Assembly (NCBI GenBank): GCA_023460935.1
Contig: JAEWOI010000022.1
Location: forward strand, 71,378-135,377
Direction of reading: 5' to 3'
DNA length: 64,000 bases
Source: Actinomycetes bacterium
GTDB taxonomy: Bacteria; Actinomycetota; Actinomycetes; Propionibacteriales; Propionibacteriaceae
Under the pieces are notes generated by a model. That model was not told the origin of the DNA. It did not search any database and saw only the letters and a program-made list of their open reading frames with translations. Positions 1 through 8,317 of the stretch are shown in pieces; position 1 is the first letter of the stretch, and each line of letters starts with the position of its first letter. The translations under genes were made by a program, and so were the position numbers.

Positions 1-1
1 G

Positions 2-103
2 GTGGAGGAGTTGCTGGGCGGTGAGGTCGCGCGCCACGACGGAAACCTCGAGGTCGCGCTGAACGGCTACGGCTTCGGCTGGTACCGGGTGACCCCGGCC
101 TGA
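2..103 (+). CDS. C-terminal end of a GH13 (alpha-amylase family)-like protein, partial
   Basis: Only the last 33 codons are inside the window; the frame ends at the TGA at 101-103. The visible residues include an E-L-L-G-G-E stretch followed about 15 residues later by N-G-Y-G-F-G-W-Y-R-V. This resembles the closing beta-domain of GH13 enzymes (amylases, trehalose synthases), which often end with a Y-G-x-x-W-x-R pattern. The assignment rests on this short tail only, and the catalytic part is outside the window. It is tail-to-tail with the next gene, with no spacer between the two stop codons. Confidence 0.4.
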   Translation: MEELLGGEVARHDGNLEVALNGYGFGWYRVTPA

Positions 104-721
104 TCAGCGCCGGTGCCGCCTGGCCGGTCCCGACCGGGGTTCCCGTTCGCTGCGCGCAGCCCGTTCCTGCTGGGTGCGTGAGCTGTTGGGGCGCCGTCCG
201 CGGACCACTCCGATGAACTCGTCGGCCAACGGGTGCGGGTTGGCCGCGAGCCACGCCAGCCCGATCTTCGTCGTGGGTGCGTCGACCACCGGCCGGTAGG
301 TGAGGTCGCGACGGCTGTGGCTGCGCGCCACCGACATCGGGACGAGCAGCACCGAGACCTCCAGCGCGACCTGGTTGATGCTGTGGGCATCGGCGACGCG
401 CAGGACGTCCTCCCCGTCCAGGTCGGCCAGCTTCACCTCCTCGTACGCCGCGATCGGGTGCTCCCTGGACACCCAGACGACCGGGGCCTCCTCATACAGC
501 GGGATCACGTGCAGCCCTTCTGCGGGAATCGGCAGGCGCACGAAGCAGAAGTCGACCAGGCCGGCGTCGAGCTGGGCCCGCTGGTCGGACTCGGCGACCT
601 CGACGGTCTCCAGCGGGACGGAACGGAACCGCTCGCGCCAGGTCGTCGTCCACTTGGTCAGCGTCACGCCGGGGACGAAGCCCAGCCGCAGCGGGACGGC
701 GGGCGAGCTGGAGGTCGGCAC
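104..721 (-). CDS. LysR-type substrate-binding-domain protein lacking a DNA-binding domain
   Basis: A protein of about 205 residues that matches only the effector-binding half of LysR-type regulators: a first beta-strand L-R-L-G-F-V-P-G near residue 12, a central L-D-A-G-L-V-D-F segment and a second periplasmic-binding-like lobe. There is no winged helix-turn-helix, and the 36 bp upstream cannot hold one. It is therefore unlikely to bind DNA in the usual LysR way and may be a ligand sensor or a partner of another protein. The start is GTG at 721, six bases after a TAGCCT box (minus strand, 733-728), so its mRNA is probably leaderless. It is divergent from a DUF5997 gene; from memory this pairing recurs in actinobacteria. 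Confidence 0.75.
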   Translation of the reverse strand: MPTSSSPAVPLRLGFVPGVTLTKWTTTWRERFRSVPLETVEVAESDQRAQLDAGLVDFCFVRLPIPAEGLHVIPLYEEAPVVWVSREHPIAAYEEVKLADLDGEDVLRVADAHSINQVALEVSVLLVPMSVARSHSRRDLTYRPVVDAPTTKIGLAWLAANPHPLADEFIGVVRGRRPNSSRTQQERAARSEREPRSGPARRHRR

Positions 722-757
722 CGGCCGAGGCTACCCGCCCGCCGGTAGTCTTGACAG
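722..757. promoter_or_regulatory. Back-to-back leaderless promoters
   Basis: The 36-bp gap between two divergent GTG starts contains TAGCCT on the minus strand (733-728) and TAGTCT on the plus strand (746-751). Each lies exactly 6 nt before the respective GTG. TANNNT-N6-start is the geometry of actinobacterial leaderless transcripts, so each promoter's -35 region must lie near or across the other's -10. The two genes are thus likely to compete or be co-regulated. Confidence 0.65.
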
Positions 758-1108
758 GTGAGCCAGACCATGAAAACTGTGACCGCTGCGTCGAAGCTCG
801 GCATCTACCTGCCGGCGGCACCGGAGGAGTTCCGGACCGCGACGATCACCAGGGATGAGCTCGACGCGCTTCGCGCCGACCCGCCGCAGTGGCTGCTGGA
901 CCTGCGCCGTAGCGGGCCCTTCCCGAGGGACGTTGTGGCGCAGAAGCTGGGGGTGTCCCGCTCGGGGCTGGCCAGGGCCGGCATCACCGAGGCCCTGACC
1001 GCCGACCAGATCGGTGAGTTGCTGGCCGACCCGCCGGAGTGGCTGGTGCGGGAGCGGCAGACCTACCGCGAGGTGGTGGCCGAGAAGGCCCGGGTCCGCT
1101 CGGCCTAG
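758..1108 (+). CDS. DUF5997 family protein
   Basis: A small (116-residue) soluble protein beginning with a T-A-A-S-K-L-G-I-Y-L-P-A core, followed by two similar segments: one ending D-P-P-Q-W-L-L-D-L-R and one ending D-P-P-E-W-L-V-R-E-R. An R-D-V-V-A-Q-K-L-G-V-S-R-S-G-L-A stretch between them looks like a short helix-turn-helix. I recognise it as DUF5997, a family of unknown role in actinobacteria. The start is a GTG at 758, directly downstream of a leaderless-type TAGTCT box. Its divergent neighbour is the HTH-less LysR-like protein, which suggests a shared function; one possibility is that this protein supplies the DNA-binding element (inference). Confidence 0.75.
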   Translation: MSQTMKTVTAASKLGIYLPAAPEEFRTATITRDELDALRADPPQWLLDLRRSGPFPRDVVAQKLGVSRSGLARAGITEALTADQIGELLADPPEWLVRERQTYREVVAEKARVRSA

Positions 1109-1313
1109 GGGACGACCCCGCTTCGCCGGGGCGCTGTGGCGCGGTCTGGTCGCTCGACGAGCGCGCCCACCTGAGGATGGACGAAAGCGCCTCGATGAAA
1201 TTCCCCTCAGCCCTCCCGCCCGGCCCGGGCCGGCAGTAGGCTGACGCTCTGGTCGGTCGGGAGGTCAAGAAGAGGCCGTCCCCCGAGCGCCCCGACGTGG
1301 AGGTCCCCCCGCC

Positions 1314-2093
1314 ATGCCCGCCACCTCGATACCGTCCCTGCGCGTCCCGCCGCGCGCAACACTTCCCGACCTGCCCGGGCTGTCTGCGGCCCCTGGCGAG
1401 CTCGAACCGGACCTGGTGCTGGCCTTGGCCACCATGAGCCTCGGGGACAACGAACGCGGCTTGTCGTGCGGCATTTCCGCGGTGGTGCCGGGCGGAGCGC
1501 CCGAGGCGGTCGCCGCGACCAGCGACCTGCCGGTGCGGGCGGACTGGTTGCAGCACGAGTTGCGGCAGGGACCGTTGGTGAATTCGGGACGCGCGGAATT
1601 GGTGGTGAGCAACGACCTGGCCGCGGATGACCGCTGGCGGGACTTCGGCCGGATGTGCGTCTCGGTGCTGGGGCTTCGCTCGATGGTGAGCGTGCGGGTT
1701 CCGGTGGCCGGCGCCGAGATGGCACGCCTGACCTTCTTCGCCGAGGAAGGTGCCGACCTGTCCCGGCTGGACCTGGACCGGGTGCTCCTGCTCGCGCGGA
1801 CGGCCGCGCCCGGCGTGCAGCGGGTGCTCGAGCGTTGCCGGTGCCTGCTGCGCGTACCTTCCGACTTCAGCCGGACAGCTGTGGCCCTTTCGACCGTGAT
1901 GTCGCGCCACCGTTGCAGCTCACGCAATGCCTGGAACCTGCTGTGCACGGCTGCGGTTGAGCGGCGGACCTCGGTGCTGGAGACCGCTCTGGCGCTGGTG
2001 TCCGGTTCCCAGCCCTCGCTGATCGCCGAGAGGGTGGGCGGACCAGAGATGTGGTGGGACAGTCCGGCGCAGCCGGGCAGTACGGCCGGCTGA
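1314..2093 (+). CDS. GAF domain protein with degenerate ANTAR-like C-terminus
   Basis: About 259 residues. Residues ~35-170 have the pattern of actinobacterial GAF sensory domains, with a D-W-L-Q-H-E-L-R-Q-G-P-L stretch, then N-D-L-A-A-D-D-R-W-R-D-F and an S-M-V-S-V-R-V-P strand. Residues ~185-235 resemble an ANTAR RNA-binding module: A-V-A-L-S-T-V-M-S-R-H, then hydrophobic spacing up to L-E-T-A-L-A-L-V. ANTAR proteins bind paired hexaloop RNA hairpins to prevent transcription termination. The core glycine and tryptophan positions are weak, so RNA binding is uncertain. A TAGGCT box at 1237-1242 could be its promoter, giving a 5' leader of about 65 nt. It is transcribed alone. Confidence 0.65.
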   Translation: MPATSIPSLRVPPRATLPDLPGLSAAPGELEPDLVLALATMSLGDNERGLSCGISAVVPGGAPEAVAATSDLPVRADWLQHELRQGPLVNSGRAELVVSNDLAADDRWRDFGRMCVSVLGLRSMVSVRVPVAGAEMARLTFFAEEGADLSRLDLDRVLLLARTAAPGVQRVLERCRCLLRVPSDFSRTAVALSTVMSRHRCSSRNAWNLLCTAAVERRTSVLETALALVSGSQPSLIAERVGGPEMWWDSPAQPGSTAG

Positions 2094-2131
2094 CCACTTC
2101 GTGGCGCGGCAGTGCGCCGCCTGGGGGGAAA

Positions 2132-2169
2132 GCGGGGTTTCGCGGCGAGGGGGGCCCGCGAAGCCCCGC
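2132..2169. terminator. Strong GC hairpin downstream of the GAF gene
   Basis: A 14-bp stem (2132-2145 with 2156-2169, one G-T pair) encloses a 10-nt G-rich loop. No T-tract follows on either strand, as is usual for high-GC actinobacterial terminators. It lies between the plus-strand GAF gene and the minus-strand tRNA-Ile and may serve both sides. Confidence 0.55.
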
Positions 2170-2278
2170 TCTCCCTGTTCGGCTGCCGAGGTTGCGGTGA
2201 GGTCCCGCAACGCCTGCTCGGTTGCGCGTTTACGGTTGTCAGAGTGGATAGGGGTGGCCAAGGACCGCGGGAACCCGG

Positions 2279-2352
2279 TGGGCCTAACTGGACTTGAACC
2301 AGTGACCTCTGCCTTATCAGGGCAGCGCTCTAACCGTCTGAGCTATAGGCCC
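2279..2352 (-). tRNA. tRNA-Ile (anticodon GAT)
   Basis: Read on the minus strand, the 74-nt gene folds into a complete cloverleaf: acceptor stem GGGCCTA/TAGGCCC with discriminator A, D-arm with AGCTCAGACGGTTAGAGC, anticodon stem CTGCC/GGCAG around loop CTGATAA (anticodon GAT), and T-arm with GGTTCAAGTCC. The 3' CCA is not encoded (CCG follows). A tRNA-Ile after gyrA and DUF3566 is typical of actinobacterial origin regions. I saw no integrase or att-like duplication beside it. Confidence 0.95.
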
Positions 2353-2538
2353 GGGTGCGATGCACGCAGGAGTGAACGTTACCGACTCCGGGGGTCCGAC
2401 TCAACTTGAGCCCTTGCCATGGACGGGTTGGCGCCTCCCAACGAACGGATCTGCTCACTCGATCGTTCGAAAGGCCGGGAACGCGGTGCCTGGAGCAAGG
2501 CGGGTGCGAATCCGCTCGTGACGGCGGCCCTCCGTGAC

Positions 2539-2568
2539 GCTTGCGGGTTCGCAGGCTCACCCGCAAGC
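2539..2568 (-). terminator. Hairpin after the gyrB-gyrA-DUF3566 operon
   Basis: A perfect 10-bp stem (GCTTGCGGGT at 2539-2548 pairs with 2559-2568) with a 10-nt loop lies about 42 nt past the DUF3566 stop codon. There is no T-run. It is the most likely terminator of the gyrase operon, before the separately transcribed tRNA-Ile. The rest of the 2353-2609 gap shows nothing else I can name. Confidence 0.55.
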
Positions 2569-2609
2569 TCCTCAGGGGCCGTTGAAGAGAGCTTGCACGC
2601 TTCCCGGCG

Positions 2610-3272
2610 TCAGTCCTCGGCGAGGGTGAGTTCCAGGCCGCCGAGGATGTTGGCGCTCAGGTTGTACAGGAACGCGCCGAGCGTACCCAGGGCGGTGGTG
2701 ATCACCACGTTGACTACGGCAAGGAGCGCGGAGATGCCCAGCACCTTGTTGGTGTTGACGTAGTCCTCGATGCGCCAGGTGGTGGGTGCGCTCGGGTTGG
2801 AGATGATGTCGCGGATCGCCTCGTTCACCGCCTCGAACAGTCCCGAACTCGTGATCACCGACCACAGCACCCAGGTGGCCACCCAGAACATGATCCCGAA
2901 CGCGATCGAGAACAGGAACGAGGTCTTCATCACCGACCACGGGTCCATGCGCGAGACCCGCAGCCGGGCCTTGCGCGTGCGCCGCAGCGAGGCCTTCTTC
3001 GGCGGCGCCGCGACCGGGGTTGCGCCGGCTGCACCGGGGGCGGCCAACGGCTGCGGCTCGGTGTAGCCCTGCGGCCGCCCGGCCTCCCGCACCGGCGGGG
3101 GCGCCGGCAGGGTGGGCGCCGGGCCGTCCGCCGAGATCTTCGGCATCCGCACCACCGTGTCACTCAGGTCCTGGTCGGCACCGGGAGCGAACGCGTTGGA
3201 GCCGTCGACACGCCACTGCGCACGGTCCTCGACCTGCTCGGTCTTGCCCGCTGTGCCCGGTCGGTCAGCCAT
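2610..3272 (-). CDS. DUF3566 transmembrane protein
   Basis: About 220 residues: a charged, proline- and alanine-rich cytoplasmic N-terminus (~1-115), then a DUF3566 domain with two hydrophobic segments. The first includes S-F-L-F-S-I-A-F-G-I-M-F-W-V; the second ends near a conserved N-I-L-G-G-L-E-L-T-L tail. The ATG at 3272 lies inside the last codons of gyrA (8-bp overlap), so translation is probably coupled. The family is found downstream of gyrA in actinobacteria; its function is unknown but the position suggests a membrane or chromosome-associated role (inference). An upstream in-frame start would extend far into gyrA and was not used. Confidence 0.85.
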   Translation of the reverse strand: MADRPGTAGKTEQVEDRAQWRVDGSNAFAPGADQDLSDTVVRMPKISADGPAPTLPAPPPVREAGRPQGYTEPQPLAAPGAAGATPVAAPPKKASLRRTRKARLRVSRMDPWSVMKTSFLFSIAFGIMFWVATWVLWSVITSSGLFEAVNEAIRDIISNPSAPTTWRIEDYVNTNKVLGISALLAVVNVVITTALGTLGAFLYNLSANILGGLELTLAED

Positions 3273-5913
3273 CCTGCTCCTCCTCGGCCGTCGGCTCGTC
3301 TTCAATCGCCTTCGGCGTTCGCTGGTCAACGGTACCCGGCTCGGTCGCCTCGGGGTCAACTGGCGTGGTTTCGGCGAGCACTCCGTTCGACTCCGGGTTG
3401 AGCGCGATCACCGACACGGCGTCGTCCTCGGCCACCCCGACGAACTTCACGCCCATCGTGTCCCGGCCCTTCGACGGCACCTCCGCCACGGCGGAGCGGA
3501 TGATCTGGCCGCTCACCTTGATCGCGATCACCTCGTCGGACTCCTGCACCACCAGGCCACCGACCAGCGAGCCGCGGTCCTCGTTCAGCTTCATCGCCTT
3601 GATGCCGAGGCCGCCGCGACCCTGCTGGCGGTACTGGCTGACCGCGGTGCGCTTGGCGAAGCCGCCGTCGGTGACGGTGAACACGAACCGGTCGTCCTCG
3701 GGCATGTCGGCACCGATCACCGACATGCTCAGCAACGAGTCGCCGTCGCGGAACTTCATCCCGGTCACCCCGGACGTGGCCCGCCCCATCGGCCGCAGCT
3801 GCTCGTCGTCGGCGGCGAACCGGATCGCCTGACCCTTGCGCGACACCAGCAGCACGTCGTCGGCCGGGCTGCACAGCGCGGCCCCGATCAGCTCGTCGTC
3901 CGCGTCGCGGAAGTTGATCGCGATCACCCCGGCCTGCCGTGGCGAGTCGTAGGCCCCCAGCGCGGTCTTCTTCACCAACCCCTTGCGGGTGGCGAGCAGC
4001 AGGTACGGCGAGTCAAGGTAGCTGCGCAGCGTCAGCACCTCGGCGATCCGCTCGTCCGGCAGGAAGCTCAGCAGCCCGGCGACGTGCCCGCCCTTGGCGT
4101 CCCGCCCCGCCTCCGGCAGCTGCCACACCTTCGCCCGGTACACGCGGCCAAGGTTGGTGAAGAACAGGATCCAGTGGTGGTTGGTGGTGGCGAACAGGTG
4201 GTCCACCTCGTCGTCGACGCGAAGCGTCGCCCCGCGCACGCCCTTCCCGCCCCGCTTCTGGGTGCGGTACAGGTCGGTGCGGGTGCGCTTGGCGTAGCCG
4301 CCACGGGTGATCGTGACCACCATGTCGTCGTCGGGGATGAAGTCCTCGTCGCTCAGGTCGCCGTCCGCAGCGATGATCCGGGTGCGCCGCTCGTCGCCGT
4401 ACTTGTCGACGATCTCGGCCAGCTCGGTGCTGACGATCTGCCGCTGCCGCTCGGGCCGGTCAAGGATGTCCTTCAGGTCGGTGATCAGCCGTTCCATCTC
4501 GGCCAGCCGGTCGATGATCTGCTGGATCTCCATCGCGGCCAGCCGGCGCAGCTGCTGGTTCAGGATGTGCAGCGCCTGGTCGTCGTCGATCTCCAGCAGG
4601 TCCTTCAGGCCCTCCCTGGCCGCATCGGCGGTGCGGGAGGCGCGGATCAGGGCCAGCACCTCGTCCAGCCGGTTCAGCGCCTTCACCAGGCCACGGTCCA
4701 GGTGTGCCCGGTTCTCGGCCTCCTTCAGCCGGTAGGCGGTGCGGCGCTGGATCACCTGGATCTGGTGGCGGATCCAGTAGCTGATGAACTGGTCGAGCCG
4801 CAGCGTCCGCGGCACCTCGTCCACCAGCGCGAGCATGTTGCAGCCGAAGGTGTCCTGCAGCTGGGTGTGCTTGTACAGGTTGTTCATCACCACGCGCGGC
4901 TGCGCGTCGCGCTTGAGCAGGATCACCAGCCGCTGCCCGGTGCGTGCGGACGAGTCGTCGCGGATGTCGGCGATGCCGGTCAGCTTGCCTGCGTTCACCA
5001 GCTCGGCGATCTTCACCGCGAGGTTGTCCGGGTTGCACATGTGCGGCAGTTCGGTGACCACCAGCTGGGTCCGGCCGGCCCGGTCCTCCTCGATGTCGAT
5101 GACCGCCCGCATCGTCACCGAACCCCGGCCGGTGCGGTAGGCGTCCTCGATGCCCTTGCGCCCGACGATCAGCGCGCCGTTGGGGAAGTCGGGGCCCTTG
5201 ATCCGCTCCATGGCGGCCTCGAGCAGCTCCTCCTTTGTCGCCTCGGGGTGCTCCAGCGCCCACTGGACGGCCGCGGCCACCTCGCGCAGGTTGTGGGTGG
5301 GGATGTTCGTGGCCATGCCCACGGCGATCCCGGTGGACCCGTTCACCAGCAGGTTCGGGAACCGCGCCGGCAGCACCACCGGCTCGGTCTCGCGGTTGTC
5401 GTAGTTGGGCTTGAAGTCGACGGTGTCCTCGGTGATGTCGCGCACCATCTCCATCGACAACGGCGCCATCTTGCACTCGGTGTACCGCATGGCGGCTGCC
5501 GGGTCGTTGCCGGGGGAACCGAAGTTGCCCTGGCCGGACACCAGCGGAGCCCGCATCACCCACGGCTGCGCGAGCCGGACGAGGGTGTCGTAGATCGCGG
5601 AGTCACCGTGCGGGTGGTACAGGCCCATCACCTCGCCGACGATCCGGGAGCACTTGTTCCAGCCGCGGTCGGGCCGGTAGCCACCGTCGTACATCGCGTA
5701 CAGCACGCGCCGGTGCACCGGCTTGAGCCCGTCGCGGACGTCGGGCAGCGCCCGGCCGACGATCACGCTCATCGCGTAGTCGAGGTAGGACCGCTGGATC
5801 TCGACCTGGAGGTCGATCTCCTCCGTCTTCGCCGCGGTGGGCGCCAGGTCCTGGTCGTCCTCGGGCGCCTGGGTGTCGACGCCGTCCGTGGTCTCGTTCG
5901 GGCCGTCAGTCAT
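3265..5913 (-). CDS. gyrA: DNA gyrase subunit A
   Basis: 882 residues. This is the breakage-reunion subunit of the A2B2 type II topoisomerase that introduces negative supercoils. The catalytic tyrosine is Tyr144 in A-A-M-R-Y-T-E. The quinolone-determining region reads H-P-H-G-D-S-A-I-Y-D, with Ser105 and Asp109 at the positions of E. coli Ser83 and Asp87, i.e. the susceptible-type residues. The C-terminal beta-pinwheel carries the GyrA-box as Q-K-R-G-G-K-G. An acidic N-terminal extension of ~30 residues precedes the core. A GAGGAG Shine-Dalgarno sits before the ATG. It follows gyrB by 124 bp containing a repeat and overlaps DUF3566. Confidence 0.98.
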   Translation of the reverse strand: MTDGPNETTDGVDTQAPEDDQDLAPTAAKTEEIDLQVEIQRSYLDYAMSVIVGRALPDVRDGLKPVHRRVLYAMYDGGYRPDRGWNKCSRIVGEVMGLYHPHGDSAIYDTLVRLAQPWVMRAPLVSGQGNFGSPGNDPAAAMRYTECKMAPLSMEMVRDITEDTVDFKPNYDNRETEPVVLPARFPNLLVNGSTGIAVGMATNIPTHNLREVAAAVQWALEHPEATKEELLEAAMERIKGPDFPNGALIVGRKGIEDAYRTGRGSVTMRAVIDIEEDRAGRTQLVVTELPHMCNPDNLAVKIAELVNAGKLTGIADIRDDSSARTGQRLVILLKRDAQPRVVMNNLYKHTQLQDTFGCNMLALVDEVPRTLRLDQFISYWIRHQIQVIQRRTAYRLKEAENRAHLDRGLVKALNRLDEVLALIRASRTADAAREGLKDLLEIDDDQALHILNQQLRRLAAMEIQQIIDRLAEMERLITDLKDILDRPERQRQIVSTELAEIVDKYGDERRTRIIAADGDLSDEDFIPDDDMVVTITRGGYAKRTRTDLYRTQKRGGKGVRGATLRVDDEVDHLFATTNHHWILFFTNLGRVYRAKVWQLPEAGRDAKGGHVAGLLSFLPDERIAEVLTLRSYLDSPYLLLATRKGLVKKTALGAYDSPRQAGVIAINFRDADDELIGAALCSPADDVLLVSRKGQAIRFAADDEQLRPMGRATSGVTGMKFRDGDSLLSMSVIGADMPEDDRFVFTVTDGGFAKRTAVSQYRQQGRGGLGIKAMKLNEDRGSLVGGLVVQESDEVIAIKVSGQIIRSAVAEVPSKGRDTMGVKFVGVAEDDAVSVIALNPESNGVLAETTPVDPEATEPGTVDQRTPKAIEDEPTAEEEQDG

Positions 5914-5970
5914 GCGGTGTTCTCCTCACCAGTTTCTTTCGTCGAGCTGCGTCGAGACGTGCTGTCCGGT

Positions 5971-6023
5971 GGTTTCGACAGCTTCAACCATCGGTGGTCA
6001 GGCTGGTCGACAGGCTCGACCAG
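5971..6023. repeat. TTCGACA-type palindromic intergenic repeat in the gyrB-gyrA gap
   Basis: Contains GGTTTCGACAGCTTCAACC (5971-5989) and a near-palindrome with 8-bp arms, CTGGTCGA (6003-6010) and TCGACCAG (6016-6023), around CAGGC. The sequence matches the repeat cluster between recF and dnaN (17504-17641), so it is a dispersed element rather than a gyrase-specific site. It could attenuate transcription or stabilise mRNA between gyrB and gyrA (inference). Confidence 0.7.
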
Positions 6024-6037
6024 CGGTCGTCGGGGGT

Positions 6038-8056
6038 CTAGATGTCGAGGAAGCGGACGTCCTTGGCGTTGCGCTGGATGAAGCTGCGGCGCTGCTCCAC
6101 GTCCTCGCCCATCAGGATCGAGAACATCTCGTCGGCCGCCGCGGCGTCGTCGAGGGTCACCTGCAGCAGGGCCCGCTTGGCCGGGTCCATCGTGGTGTCC
6201 CACAGGTCGTCGGCGTTCATCTCGCCGAGGCCCTTGTACCGCTGGATCGGGTTCACGCTCGGCAGCTTCTTGCCGGCAGCCACCCCGGCGTCGCGCAGCG
6301 CGTCCCGCTCGGCGTCGGAGTAGGCCAGCTCGTGGGGCGCGTTGCTCCAGCGCAGCCGGAACAGCGGCGGTTGCGCCAGGTAGACGTGGCCGGCGTTGAT
6401 CAGCGGCTTCATGAACCGGAACAGCAGCGTCAGCAGCAGGGTGCGGATGTGCGCCCCGTCCACGTCGGCGTCGGCCATCAGCACGATCTTGTGGTAGCGC
6501 AGCTTGTCCACGTCGAAGTCGTCCTGCACCCCGGTGCCGAGGGTGTTGAAGATCGCCTCGACCTCCTTGTTCTGCAGGATCTTGTCCAGCCGGGCCTTCT
6601 CGACGTTCAGGATCTTGCCGCGGATCGGCAGGATGGCCTGCGTGCGGGGGTCCCGTCCGCCCTTGGCCGAGCCGCCGGCGGAGTCGCCCTCGACGATGAA
6701 CACCTCGCACTCCGCCGGTTCGGTCGAAGAGCAGTCGCTCAGCTTGCCGTACTGGCCCTTGTTCAGCAGCCCCTTGCGGGAACGGGCCATGTCGCGGGCC
6801 TTGCGGGCGGCGATCCGGGCAGACGCCGCGGCCTGGCTCTTGCGGACGATGTCCTTGCCCTCGGCCGGGTTCTTCTCGAACCAGTCACCGAGCAGGTCGT
6901 TGACCACCCGCTGCACGAACGAGCGCGCCTCGGTGTTGCCGAGCTTGGTCTTGGTCTGGCCCTCGAACTGCGGTTCGGCCAGCTTGACCGAGATGATCGC
7001 GGTGAGGCCCTCCCGGATGTCGTCGCCCGAGACCCGGTCCTCCTTCTTCTTGATCATCCCCCAGGTCTCGCCCCACTTGTTGACCGTGTTGGTCAGCGCT
7101 GCGCGGAAGCCCTCCTCGTGGGTGCCGCCCTCGTGGGTGTTGATGGTGTTGGCGAAGGTGTGCACGCTCTCGTTGAACGATGAGTTCCACTGCATCGCCA
7201 CCTCGAGGCTCATCCGCTGCTCGTCGGAGACCGCGTCGATCGCGATCACCGAGGAGTGGATCGTCTCCTTGCTGCCGGTGAGGTACTTCACGTAGTCGAT
7301 CAGGCCGTCCGCGTAGGCGAACGTCTGCTCCCGCTGCCTCGGCTCGGCGTCGTCCTCCTCCTCCGCCGAGGCGGTGATGGCGCGCCGGTCGGCGATCGTG
7401 ATCTTCAGGCCCTTGTTCAGGAACGCCATCTCCCGGAACCGGGTGGCCAGCGTCTCGTAGGAGTAGGTGGTGGTCTCGAAGATCGTCGGGCTGGCGTAGA
7501 ACGTGACCACCGTGCCGGTCTCGCTGCTCGGCTCGAGTTGCTGGAGCGGCTCGTTGGGATCGCCGAGGCTGAAGCTCTGCCGCCAGTGGTAGCCCTCGCG
7601 GCGGACGTCGACGGTGAGGGAGTCCGAGAGCGCGTTCACCACCGAGACACCCACCCCGTGCAGGCCACCGGAGACCTTGTAGCCGCCGTCGCCGAACTTG
7701 CCGCCGGCGTGCAGCATGGTGAGCGCGACGGTGAGCGCGGAGATCTTCTCCTTCGGGTGCTCCTTGACGGGGATGCCGCGGCCGTTGTCGGTGACCCGGA
7801 TGCCGCCCTCGTCGAGCAACTCAACCAGGATCGAGTCGCAGTAGCCGGCCAGCGCCTCGTCGACGGCGTTGTCCACCACCTCGTAGACGAGGTGGTGCAG
7901 GCCGCGCTCCCCGGTGGAGCCGATGTACATGCCGGGCCGCTTGCGGACGGCCTCCAGGCCTTCCAGGACGGTGATCGCCGAGGCGTCGTAGCTGCCCTCG
8001 GCTACGTGTGCGGCTTCCGCGGCGGACATGGCAGCGACGATGGTCTCGTCTGTCAC
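6038..8056 (-). CDS. gyrB: DNA gyrase subunit B
   Basis: 672 residues; ATPase subunit of gyrase. The GHKL ATP-binding site is visible: E-V-V-D-N-A-V-D-E near residue 59 and D-N-G-R-G-I-P. The transducer and TOPRIM domain follow, with E-G-D-S-A-G-G and the acidic D-A-D-V-D-G motif, and the protein ends R-F-L-D-I like other GyrB proteins. I chose GTG 8056 because a GGAAGGA Shine-Dalgarno lies 5 nt upstream and the encoded V-T-D-E-T fits family N-termini; an earlier in-frame start at 8125 lacks support. Its usual upstream neighbour dciA is 7.8 kb away because the sugar island intervenes. Confidence 0.98.
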   Translation of the reverse strand: MTDETIVAAMSAAEAAHVAEGSYDASAITVLEGLEAVRKRPGMYIGSTGERGLHHLVYEVVDNAVDEALAGYCDSILVELLDEGGIRVTDNGRGIPVKEHPKEKISALTVALTMLHAGGKFGDGGYKVSGGLHGVGVSVVNALSDSLTVDVRREGYHWRQSFSLGDPNEPLQQLEPSSETGTVVTFYASPTIFETTTYSYETLATRFREMAFLNKGLKITIADRRAITASAEEEDDAEPRQREQTFAYADGLIDYVKYLTGSKETIHSSVIAIDAVSDEQRMSLEVAMQWNSSFNESVHTFANTINTHEGGTHEEGFRAALTNTVNKWGETWGMIKKKEDRVSGDDIREGLTAIISVKLAEPQFEGQTKTKLGNTEARSFVQRVVNDLLGDWFEKNPAEGKDIVRKSQAAASARIAARKARDMARSRKGLLNKGQYGKLSDCSSTEPAECEVFIVEGDSAGGSAKGGRDPRTQAILPIRGKILNVEKARLDKILQNKEVEAIFNTLGTGVQDDFDVDKLRYHKIVLMADADVDGAHIRTLLLTLLFRFMKPLINAGHVYLAQPPLFRLRWSNAPHELAYSDAERDALRDAGVAAGKKLPSVNPIQRYKGLGEMNADDLWDTTMDPAKRALLQVTLDDAAAADEMFSILMGEDVEQRRSFIQRNAKDVRFLDI

Positions 8057-8124
8057 TCGAATCCTTCCGGACGTGAGAACGGCCACCAACTGCGGGCAGT
8101 GGCGGCACGGTCGGGAACGGACCA

Positions 8125-8130
8125 AGTCTA
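8125..8130 (-). promoter_or_regulatory. Candidate -10 element of the gyrB promoter
   Basis: TAGACT on the minus strand would place transcription start near 8118, giving a 5' leader of about 60 nt before gyrB. I see no clear TTGACA-like -35 at the expected spacing. Since the island separates gyrB from the dnaA-side genes, it needs its own promoter in this 261-bp gap. I see nothing else in the gap. Confidence 0.35.
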
Positions 8131-8317
8131 GCGGATCCGTCTCAGATTTCCGCGCGCCCGGGCCCAGGATGTGGGCCTGAACGGCCCGGGACGCGGCTGC
8201 GCAGGCTCTGGCGGGGGCTGGCGCAGGGTCGGATACGCGTCTGCGGCCCGCAGGCGTCCAGACGGCCGCTCCCGCCCCGGCGGCACCCCGCTCGACGCGC
8301 GGGTTTCCGACGTGGGC

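Noticed and set aside
1109..1313. Short open frames and the CCCCG/CGGGG stem after the DUF5997 gene
   Set aside because: The stem is only 5 bp with no supporting features, and no frame there shows a ribosome site or family match.
2279..2352. tRNA-Ile as an integration site for a genomic island
   Set aside because: No integrase, no duplicated 3' end of the tRNA within the window, and the flanking genes are housekeeping.
3112..6081. Very long open frame on the plus strand opposite gyrA (and a similar one at 42086-46102 opposite murJ)
   Set aside because: High-GC coding strands leave antisense frames open. The residue composition (Val/His/Asp/Leu/Arg-rich) matches no family and the sense-strand genes are unmistakable.
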